From: Sphingobacterium detergens
GTDB taxonomy: Bacteria > Bacteroidota > Bacteroidia > Sphingobacteriales > Sphingobacteriaceae
Reading direction: 5' to 3'
Assembly: GCF_003610355.1 (NCBI RefSeq)
Contig: NZ_RAPY01000001.1
Location: 434,001-498,000 of the forward strand
Length of the DNA: 64,000 nucleotides
This document shows, in pieces, positions 7,256-14,404 of this stretch. The translations under genes and the position numbers were made by a program. The stretch's first letter is position 1. Every line of letters starts with the position of its first letter. Under the pieces are notes generated by a model, which was given only the letters and a program-made list of their open reading frames with translations, did no database searches and was not told where the DNA came from.

Positions 7256-9632
7256 AATCCTTCATCCATCGATAACTGACTCCGCCCATAATCACTCTAC
7301 CGGGCTGACCCAATAGGTAGCGGCTGGTAAAATTGAACAGGTTGTCGCCGATCAGACGAAAGGTTAACCTCCGGTTCATCAGACTTTTTTCGATCGTCAT
7401 GTTCAGGAGTGTATGGTAGGGGATAAAGATGTCATACTTGTCAATAAATTGATTTCCATTATTCTCCTGAAAAGGGGTGTTGCCTCGGAAATTGACACGG
7501 GCATTAACATTGACTCCCCAGGGTTTATATTCGTATTGTGCTTTGAAATTGACCATATGGCGCGAGCGATCCTCAATGCCCCAATAGTCCGATTTTTTGC
7601 TCTGTCGATAGAGGTCGCTTGCAGCATCATTGATCTGATTATAAGGGTAGTTGCCCGCTGCGATACTATCCAATACACTAAGATCTTTTGCGATGAGGTA
7701 TTGATAGCCCATGGATAATTGCAGATCCCTGGTAGCCTGATAACTCATTGAAACTTCAAAACCCTTATTCATCGCTTTCGGTAAATTACGGTAACTATAG
7801 ATCTGCGCGATACTGGTACCATTACCTACACTGACCGTATTGATCTGATTGTTGATACGGTGATAGAAAAGAGAAAAATCTGCCTGAAATTTGGTTGAAG
7901 GATTCCAGGTAAGCCCAATATTGTTGGAGAGGCTAGTTTCGGCCTTTAAGTTACCTGCGACTAAATTCAGCATATAGCTGTTCTTGTAACTTAATTCACC
8001 CGCTTGGTCCATGGCAGCAACCACATCGGCTACCCGTTCCGTGCCTACAACTAAATAATTGGCGGCAGGATTGAAAAATACCTGATAACGCATCTTATAG
8101 TCCGGCGCTTTGAACCCGGCGCCAACACCTCCTTTGACCAATAATGTTGGACTGATATGATACTGTAAACCTAGACTTGGACTCAGATGCCCGTTATAAA
8201 CATTGGTCTGGTCATAACGTAGCCCTAGTGTCGTTAGTATGCGGTCTACCGGTTTCCACTCCGTTTGGAGATAGACAAACGCACTGTTCAACGAGCGTTT
8301 GGCATCCAGGTCCTGATTATCCATCTGCTCTAGACTACCACCAATTCCACCCGTAAACTTGACCTGTTGGATTGGACTGTAGGCGAACTGCTGCTCAATG
8401 CGGTGTACATTTTGACCAAACTCTTCAGCGCTGGCCAAAACCCCTTGTCGCAACCATTGTGCTGCGATTTGGGAATGGAACCTGGAAAAATAATAACGTG
8501 TCATGCTGCGTAGTCCTGATTCGAAATTATGGTCATAGCTGGCTGACAGATTGATATCTTGATCTTTTTGCTTGTCCTGCAGGGTGCGGTCTTCAGACCA
8601 GGCATTGATCATTTCAGATTCGCGGGCAGCAAATCGGCCTGTCATTCCCACTGTACCATTTTTGCTCGTGCGATAGCGTACTCGCCCCTGAAAACTGTAA
8701 TTGGTATAAGGCGGGAATGTTGTACTTTTTGAGTTGAGATATTGTTTGTCCGTATTGAATCCATCTGTACGGTAATAATTTCCGGAGACAACGGCGCTAC
8801 CCCGTTGATTGGAAAATGGTGTTTCGCCTTCCAATGTTGCGTCAACTGTGTTTAAGCTGCCATAGAGGAGGGAAGCATGTACTTGTGGGGTTATGGCGCC
8901 ATGACGGGTAATAATATTGATGGCGCCACCAAGTGCATCACTGCCGTAGAGACAGGAGGATGCACCCTTGATAATCTCGATACGCTCAATGTTGGTCACC
9001 GAAATACGGGAAAGATCAAAATTGCCACTATTACGACCAAGCATGGGTTGTCCATCTACCAATACCATGACATAGTTGCTGCTAAAGCCTTGAATTTGAA
9101 CGCCAACAGCTCGAGAGCCACCGGCGATATCATTGACGATAGCAATACCAGTCTGCTCTTTCAGGACTTCGTCTAACCTACGGCTTCCCATAAGCTCAAT
9201 CTCTCTTTTTGTGATGACCTTGACCGGCATAGCAGCGTTTTCGGCTTTGATAAGATTATCAACGGCCTCCAATTTACGGTTTACTTCAACCTCGTCGATT
9301 TGACGACTATCTGCCTGTACCGTAAGGGTCAGTTCCTGGTTCTCATCCGCCAAGTCTACAAATTGGCGCAGCTCCTTATAGCCTAACGCTTGTGCGACAA
9401 GTTCATAACGGCCAGCATAAAGTTTATTGAATTGAAATTTTCCAGCGGTATCTGTTTTGAAAGCATATTTATCCGGATAGAGGTAAACAGTTGCATTGGC
9501 TATGGCTTTGTTGGACTCATTTTTTAAGGTTCCGGATAGCTTCCATTTTTCCTGCGCTTGCACAGCTAATATCTGGCAGGAACACAGGGCGATTACTGTA
9601 CTTATTCGAATAGAAGAGAGGCTTTTAGACAC
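7254..9632 (-). CDS. TonB-dependent heme receptor (HmuR-like)
   Basis: A 792-residue outer-membrane receptor that would import heme using TonB energy. Order: signal peptide (cleavage near residue 26, AVQAQEK), carboxypeptidase-regulatory-like domain (about 30-105), plug domain (about 125-240, with KVITKREIELMGSRRLDEVL and DALGGAINIITR), then a 22-strand barrel ending in YRW. FKAPD and FFNPAANY in the barrel resemble the FxAP and NPxx heme-receptor motifs of HmuR. The start is GTG at 9632 because no ATG precedes the signal peptide. An operator begins 5 bases upstream. HmuY genes follow in the same direction and hmuTUV lies divergently, which supports heme as substrate. Confidence 0.85.
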   Translation of the reverse strand: MSKSLSSIRISTVIALCSCQILAVQAQEKWKLSGTLKNESNKAIANATVYLYPDKYAFKTDTAGKFQFNKLYAGRYELVAQALGYKELRQFVDLADENQELTLTVQADSRQIDEVEVNRKLEAVDNLIKAENAAMPVKVITKREIELMGSRRLDEVLKEQTGIAIVNDIAGGSRAVGVQIQGFSSNYVMVLVDGQPMLGRNSGNFDLSRISVTNIERIEIIKGASSCLYGSDALGGAINIITRHGAITPQVHASLLYGSLNTVDATLEGETPFSNQRGSAVVSGNYYRTDGFNTDKQYLNSKSTTFPPYTNYSFQGRVRYRTSKNGTVGMTGRFAARESEMINAWSEDRTLQDKQKDQDINLSASYDHNFESGLRSMTRYYFSRFHSQIAAQWLRQGVLASAEEFGQNVHRIEQQFAYSPIQQVKFTGGIGGSLEQMDNQDLDAKRSLNSAFVYLQTEWKPVDRILTTLGLRYDQTNVYNGHLSPSLGLQYHISPTLLVKGGVGAGFKAPDYKMRYQVFFNPAANYLVVGTERVADVVAAMDQAGELSYKNSYMLNLVAGNLKAETSLSNNIGLTWNPSTKFQADFSLFYHRINNQINTVSVGNGTSIAQIYSYRNLPKAMNKGFEVSMSYQATRDLQLSMGYQYLIAKDLSVLDSIAAGNYPYNQINDAASDLYRQSKKSDYWGIEDRSRHMVNFKAQYEYKPWGVNVNARVNFRGNTPFQENNGNQFIDKYDIFIPYHTLLNMTIEKSLMNRRLTFRLIGDNLFNFTSRYLLGQPGRVIMGGVSYRWMKD

Positions 9633-9637
9633 TATTT

Positions 9638-9660
9638 TTATTTTTAATCATTCTAAATAA
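9638..9660 (-). promoter_or_regulatory. Iron/heme regulator operator before receptor
   Basis: A 23-bp palindrome on the minus strand: TTATTTA, then GAATGATTA, then AAAATAA. Its central half-site is identical over 12 bases with the hmuY operator. Only 5 bases separate it from the GTG start of the receptor, so it sits in the leader or over the transcription start. Confidence 0.72.
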
Positions 9661-9813
9661 TGTTACAAAAAAAGGCAATACTATTGGATTTTTCTATATG
9701 CAAATTGTCATAAATTCTATTTAATCCGATTTTTGTTATCCATAATGAGCGTAGTTTTGTGTGCTACTTTGTTGTATGATAGTGTGATAGCTTGTTTATT
9801 CTGCTGTATGCCT

Positions 9814-9836
9814 TTATTTAGGTGAATTGAAAATAA
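9814..9836 (+). promoter_or_regulatory. Operator-like palindrome upstream of hmuT, site 1
   Basis: TTATTTA, then GGTGAATTG, then AAAATAA: 17 of 23 positions fit the pattern of the other sites in this locus. It lies 107 bases upstream of the hmuT start, in the divergent 311-base spacer between the receptor and hmuT. The spacer holds no gene. Confidence 0.55.
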
Positions 9837-9839
9837 TTT

Positions 9840-9862
9840 GTATTTAGACTGATTATTGATTT
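9840..9862 (+). promoter_or_regulatory. Operator-like palindrome upstream of hmuT, site 2
   Basis: The left half and centre (TATTTAGACTGATTAT) match the shared pattern closely, while the right arm is degraded. It begins 3 bases after site 1, so two dimers could bind side by side on one stretch of DNA. Confidence 0.45.
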
Positions 9863-9943
9863 GTTTTGTAATCAAATACAATTGCCATACAAGAAAACAA
9901 GGAACAAAATCTTGTGTGGTTCTAATGGAGTTAACAGAAAGAG

Positions 9944-10801
9944 ATGCGTAGAATTTACTTAATTATGCTCTGTTGTTTGCTACATCTTGGGGGATGGGCA
10001 AGTGTACAGCAACGGATTATTACATTGAACAGTTCACTGACAGAAACAATTTACGGGCTCGGGATAGGGGATCGTATGATTGCGACAGATGTGACCAGTA
10101 TATCACCAAAGGCTGCGGCGGCATTGCCAAGGGTAAGCAAAAACCGTTCTGTTTCGGCTGAAGGTTTATTGTCGTTTAAGCCTACACTTGTTCTGGCAAA
10201 TGAGGGCGATGTGGCCAATGCCGTAATTCAGCAGATCCGAGCAGCTGGCGTAAAGTTTATTGCAGTCAAACCAGATTATTCTGCCGCTGGAGCTTTGCGC
10301 TATATTCAGGAAGTCGCTAATGGTGTCGGTGAACCTGCTTCGGGAAAAGCCCTGGTATCGCGTACAAAAATAAGCCTGGATCATACCTTGGAGCTGGTAA
10401 AAAAAGAAAATAAAGGTAAGGCGGTGCCGAAAGTGCTGTTTTTGTATGCACGCGGAACAGGAACAATGAGTGTTGCAGGAAAGGGTAGTAGCTTGGATGC
10501 GATGATCAATTTAGCTGGTGGAAAGAACGCTATACAGGAGTTTTCGGACTTTAAGCCCTATACGACAGAGGCATTAGTTCAGGCCAATCCAGATATAATA
10601 TTATTGTTTGATTTTGGTGCGAGTAGCCTGGGAGGGGAGGAAGCTATTCTTAAATTGCCAGGGATGCGAATTACCAATGCGGGTAAAAACGACCGTATAT
10701 TGGTAATGAATGCCTCCTTGCTCGTTAACTTCAGTAATCGGCTGCCTGATGCGATCTTGGAACTGCACCGTGGATTTGGAAAAGTAATGGATTCAAAATA
10801 G
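9944..10801 (+). CDS. hmuT: Heme ABC transporter, periplasmic binding protein
   Basis: A 285-residue member of the helical-backbone periplasmic binding protein class used for heme, siderophores and cobalamin. A signal peptide occupies residues 1-19. IITLNSSLTETIYGLGIGDR opens the N-terminal lobe, RSVSAEGLLSFKPTLVLAN is the HmuT-like segment (about 68-86), and a central connecting helix follows near 130-150. The second lobe holds ALVQANPDIILLFD. In the family it carries heme from the receptor to the permease. It is the first gene of hmuTUV (5 bases to the permease start) and lies divergent to the receptor. Two operator-like sites precede it. Confidence 0.87.
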   Translation: MRRIYLIMLCCLLHLGGWASVQQRIITLNSSLTETIYGLGIGDRMIATDVTSISPKAAAALPRVSKNRSVSAEGLLSFKPTLVLANEGDVANAVIQQIRAAGVKFIAVKPDYSAAGALRYIQEVANGVGEPASGKALVSRTKISLDHTLELVKKENKGKAVPKVLFLYARGTGTMSVAGKGSSLDAMINLAGGKNAIQEFSDFKPYTTEALVQANPDIILLFDFGASSLGGEEAILKLPGMRITNAGKNDRILVMNASLLVNFSNRLPDAILELHRGFGKVMDSK

Positions 10802-10806
10802 ATCAG

Positions 10807-11838
10807 GTGCAGAAGAAACAAAAGTTAATATTGCTGGCTTTGAGCCTGATATTATTTATTACTTGTATTGTCGCATTAGGTTTAGGTGCTTATCATATAC
10901 CGGCAGGAGATATTTTATCCATGCTCATGCAGAAGCTGCATCTGTCTACAGCATCAGATCAGGATAGCATGCAGACCAATGTTTTATTTGAGATCCGCAT
11001 GCCACGCTTGTTATTGGGGTTGTTGGTCGGTGCCGCCTTAGGTATTTCAGGTGCTGCCATTCAAGGGATTTTTCGAAACCCGCTTGCAGAACCCGGACTA
11101 ATCGGTATTTCTTCTGGTGCCTCCTTGTTTGCGGTATTGATTATTGCATTTGAAACGCTCTTGCTGACTTCACTTTCAGCATGGATAGGTTATTATATTT
11201 TGGCTTTTGGTGCTTTTGTAGGAGCCGGATTAACCGCCTTTTTGGTATATCGTATTGCCAGTAAAAATGGTCGCCCCAATGTGACTACGATGCTGTTGGC
11301 GGGAATAGCCATTAATGCATTTGCGGGTGCACTTACAGGTTTGATGACTTACATGTCTACAGAACAGCAGCTCCGCACCATTACGTTTTGGATGCTGGGC
11401 AGCTTGGGCGGTGCAACCTGGGATAATTTATTAGCTGTAGGCCCATTTATATGTATTTCCTTGTTTATTCTTCCATTTTTTGGAAAATCTTTGAATGCAT
11501 TTGCGCTGGGCGAAATTCAAGCGGATTTATTGGGGATGCGTAGTGATCGCGTAAAAAGATGGGTGGTCATCTTATCGACTTTGGCCGTTGGGGCCTCAGT
11601 GGCTGTATCGGGAATTATAGGTTTTGTAGGACTTATTGTTCCGCATACCGTACGCCTGATGGGTGGACCGGATCACCGCTTTGTGCTTCCAGGCTCACTG
11701 CTCTTAGGGGCTCTGGTCCTGACACTGGCAGATGTTATCGCCCGCGTATCGGTAGCACCGATAGAATTGCCTATTGGTGTGATTACTGCCCTATTAGGGA
11801 CACCTATATTTTTGTATATTTTAATCAAGGATAAATAG
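10807..11838 (+). CDS. hmuU: Heme ABC transporter, FecCD-family permease
   Basis: A 343-residue integral membrane protein with about ten hydrophobic helices. It shows FecCD-family landmarks: LGLLVGAALGISGAAIQGIFRNPLAEPGLIGISSGA (about 72-107), FWMLGSLGGATW (about 196-207), and GIIGFVGLIVPHTVRLMGGPDHR (about 268-290). As a homodimer it would form the inner-membrane path for heme. The start is GTG at 10807, only 5 bases after the hmuT stop, and no ATG lies close by. It should be translated together with hmuT. Substrate choice rests on the heme locus context, because the family also moves siderophores and cobalamin. Confidence 0.87.
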   Translation: MQKKQKLILLALSLILFITCIVALGLGAYHIPAGDILSMLMQKLHLSTASDQDSMQTNVLFEIRMPRLLLGLLVGAALGISGAAIQGIFRNPLAEPGLIGISSGASLFAVLIIAFETLLLTSLSAWIGYYILAFGAFVGAGLTAFLVYRIASKNGRPNVTTMLLAGIAINAFAGALTGLMTYMSTEQQLRTITFWMLGSLGGATWDNLLAVGPFICISLFILPFFGKSLNAFALGEIQADLLGMRSDRVKRWVVILSTLAVGASVAVSGIIGFVGLIVPHTVRLMGGPDHRFVLPGSLLLGALVLTLADVIARVSVAPIELPIGVITALLGTPIFLYILIKDK

Positions 11839-11870
11839 TCTTCGTTCGGATGTCTAAATAATATTGTCTT

Positions 11871-12662
11871 ATGTTGCGTGTAGAGAAAATCAACTATGAG
11901 CTGAAAGGCCGAAAACTACTGAAAGATATCACCTTTCAGGTGCGTAAAGGTGAGATTTTGGCTGTACTTGGTGCCAATGGGGCCGGAAAGTCCACCTTGA
12001 TGGGGGTATTATGTGGGGAGAAAAAACCTGATTCTGGGCAGATCCATTTCAATGGAAAGCTACTATCTGCGTATGATGCAGCAGCATTATCCAAATGCAG
12101 GGCGCTGTTAAGTCAGCAGCAACAGATGACATTGAGTTTTAAGGTGGAAGAGATTGTTTTAATGGGCAGATACCCCCATTATAGAAATACGCCCACAGCG
12201 CACGACTATAAGGTGGTGGCCGAGACGATGGAACTCTGTGGTGTAACCGCTTTTGCCGATAGGGATTTTCTGAGCCTCTCAGGAGGGGAACAACAACGGG
12301 TTCATCTTGCCCGTGTCTTAGCACAGATATGGGATAATCCGGATGCCCTTTTATTATTGGATGAACCTATCTCTGCCTTAGACTTACATTATCAGCAAAA
12401 AGTGCTTGCAATAGCCAGAGCACTGGCCCGTAAAGGATTTATGGTTATTTTGGTTGTCCATGATGTTAATTTTGCAGCGATGTATGCCGACCGGATCCTG
12501 ATGCTTAAACATGGACGTAAACTCTTTCATGGAACGCCAGTGGAGGTTTTAGCACAGAAGGAAATCTACACCATTTTTTCGGTTGAATCCAATGTGATCA
12601 TGAATCCACGTACATTAAAACCTTATGTACAATTGGAGGAGATGGAGATTGATCTAGAGTAG
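11871..12662 (+). CDS. hmuV: Heme ABC transporter, ATP-binding protein
   Basis: A 263-residue ABC ATPase that would drive the HmuU permease. Visible motifs: Walker A GANGAGKST (Lys40), Q-loop LLSQQQQ, signature LSGGEQQRVHLARVLAQ (about 135-151), Walker B ALLLLDEPISALD (about 159-171), and switch His in VVHDVNF. Length and the HmuV-like insert between signature and Walker B (IWDNPD) fit heme transporters. It is the third gene of hmuTUV, 32 bases after hmuU. No clear terminator hairpin follows; the AraC-family regulator starts 122 bases further on behind its own operator. Confidence 0.88.
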   Translation: MLRVEKINYELKGRKLLKDITFQVRKGEILAVLGANGAGKSTLMGVLCGEKKPDSGQIHFNGKLLSAYDAAALSKCRALLSQQQQMTLSFKVEEIVLMGRYPHYRNTPTAHDYKVVAETMELCGVTAFADRDFLSLSGGEQQRVHLARVLAQIWDNPDALLLLDEPISALDLHYQQKVLAIARALARKGFMVILVVHDVNFAAMYADRILMLKHGRKLFHGTPVEVLAQKEIYTIFSVESNVIMNPRTLKPYVQLEEMEIDLE

Positions 12663-12700
12663 ATCTAATGGCTTCTATTTTTTTATGTCTTACAAAAAAA

Positions 12701-12723
12701 TTATTTAGATAGATTATAAATAA
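12701..12723 (+). promoter_or_regulatory. Iron/heme regulator operator before AraC-family gene
   Basis: TTATTTA, then GATAGATTA, then TAAATAA: perfect 7-bp outer arms and the same 23-bp spacing as the sites before hmuY, the receptor and heme oxygenase. It lies 61 bases upstream of the regulator start. Confidence 0.72.
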
Positions 12724-12784
12724 TTTTTAATTACCGCTCTAATTTGTTAATTTTAATTGCTTCGGGCTTATTTGGATTGAAATC

Positions 12785-13747
12785 ATGTTGGTGAAAAGTA
12801 AAATAGTTGAGTTGGCTGATTGGCTTTTTGAAGAAGAAATACCAGATGGCTATGTGCCAGACAAGCCTTTGGTTGAAAATAAAATCACAATCCATACGGA
12901 GCCCGTTCACATGGAGAATTTTCAGCTCTCTACATCGGGCTTATTTATATTGCATTCGAAAATGCAATTTGATCGGCCTGTTCAAATATTGACCGAGATC
13001 GAAGGGGAGACCATTACCAGTCAATTTATATTTTTTAAACCGGCGGCCAGTAAATTGCCCTATGGGATGAGTAGGCATAATATCCGATATATTCCTTCTG
13101 TTAAATCGGTTCATCAAGTAGAACCCGGTATTGAGTATACGTATTTTATTGCTGTTATATCCAAGGAATATTACCTGAATCTTATTAAGCGGGATTCGTT
13201 ATTGCACCAGCAGTTTGTGCATGAAATCGAAAAAGGAGAATATACTTCGTTTTCAGAAGAAGATCTGATGGCAACCTATGAGATGCAGCATACTATCGCA
13301 GAACTTATTGAATCCAAGAAAAAAGGTGAGATACGAAGGCTTCATACCGAATCTCGTATTGTTGAGTTGCTGATGTATCAATTTGAGCAGTACAACGAGA
13401 AAAGTGAACAGGTTGTTTCTTTATTCCACGAAGAAGATGTACAACGTCTAGAAATGGCGCGGCAGATTCTCGAACAGCGTATTGCCAATCCGCCGACACA
13501 AAAAGAACTGGCGGCAGAGGTATTGACAAGTGAAAGTAAGCTGCGAAAGGATTTTAAGGAATATTTTTCGGTGACCATCCATGATTATTTAACGAGAATC
13601 CGCATGGAAAAGGCTAAAAGTTACCTATTGGATGATAAGATGACAGTCTATGAGGTTGCTTTGTTGACCGGATATGGTCATCAGAATAACTTTAGTAGCG
13701 CCTTTAAAAAATACTATGGAATTTCCCCAGGTGAACTTAAAATGTAA
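12785..13747 (+). CDS. AraC-family transcription regulator of heme locus
   Basis: A 320-residue regulator. The C-terminal 100 residues hold the two helix-turn-helix motifs of AraC proteins (PTQKELAAEVLTSESKLRKDF, about 238-258, and MTVYEVALLTGYGHQNNFSSAFKKYYG, about 287-313). The N-terminal 180 residues are a ligand or partner domain resembling those of siderophore-responsive PchR-type activators rather than sugar-binding cupins. It follows hmuV in the same direction and has its own operator palindrome, so iron should control its level. It probably activates uptake genes when ligand is present, which is inference. Its stop codon abuts the stop codon of the convergent pdeM gene with no space between. 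Confidence 0.78.
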   Translation: MLVKSKIVELADWLFEEEIPDGYVPDKPLVENKITIHTEPVHMENFQLSTSGLFILHSKMQFDRPVQILTEIEGETITSQFIFFKPAASKLPYGMSRHNIRYIPSVKSVHQVEPGIEYTYFIAVISKEYYLNLIKRDSLLHQQFVHEIEKGEYTSFSEEDLMATYEMQHTIAELIESKKKGEIRRLHTESRIVELLMYQFEQYNEKSEQVVSLFHEEDVQRLEMARQILEQRIANPPTQKELAAEVLTSESKLRKDFKEYFSVTIHDYLTRIRMEKAKSYLLDDKMTVYEVALLTGYGHQNNFSSAFKKYYGISPGELKM

Positions 13748-14404
13748 CTAGCTATTCTTTAGTGGGAGGATTATTTCTTCGTGCAAAGCATAGCAATCGT
13801 ATTCTTCTGACATTTTTCGGCTATCCAGTCCCGTAAACTTGCTAAATGCAGGTAGAATAATCTGTTGCGCTGAAACCCAAAAACAGGGCAGACGGAGATG
13901 CTTGTTCGGTGGAAGCTTGATACTGACACCCGGATGAATATGTCCACTGATGGTGAAAACCGAACGATCTATTGCCGGTTCGTGTACAAAGTGGATTTGC
14001 TCCATTTCGAATTTGTCGTGATGATAGATTATATTAATCTGCTTAGCTAATTTTTCCACCTGTCTATCATGGTTGCCTATCACCAAATGAAAATTGAGAC
14101 TGGCATGGTTTTGTTTAAATTCTTCCAGTAGAAGGACTTCCTGATTGATGCCCGCATGAATAAGATCACCGACAACCAAAATGTTTTCTGCTCGGTAGTA
14201 ATCAATTAAAGAAGCTAGTCTTTGCAGGTCGAGGCTAGATATATCTGAAGGAATCGGAATACCATTTTTACGGAAATGCGCAGCTTTACCAAGATGAAGA
14301 TCAGATAGAATGAGGGTGTTCTGCTTCGGCCAAAAGATAGTACGTTGATTATTAAGGATAAGTTTTTGTTTATTGAATGTAATGTGCTGTTCCTGTATAT
14401 TCAT
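13748..14404 (-). CDS. pdeM: Ligase-associated phosphoesterase PdeM
   Basis: A 218-residue calcineurin-like metallophosphoesterase. Metal-binding motifs are complete: SDLHLGK (Asp35, His37), VVGDLIHAG (about 77-84), IGNHDR (about 109-114) and SGHIHPG (about 153-159). It belongs to the ligase-associated DNA damage response set (with the Lhr-like helicase, ATP-dependent ligase and MBL exonuclease). The four genes lie head to tail here with overlaps of a few bases. Its ATG overlaps the helicase stop by 4 bases. It probably acts as nuclease or phosphodiesterase in DNA end processing; the exact substrate is not known. Confidence 0.85.
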   Translation of the reverse strand: MNIQEQHITFNKQKLILNNQRTIFWPKQNTLILSDLHLGKAAHFRKNGIPIPSDISSLDLQRLASLIDYYRAENILVVGDLIHAGINQEVLLLEEFKQNHASLNFHLVIGNHDRQVEKLAKQINIIYHHDKFEMEQIHFVHEPAIDRSVFTISGHIHPGVSIKLPPNKHLRLPCFWVSAQQIILPAFSKFTGLDSRKMSEEYDCYALHEEIILPLKNS

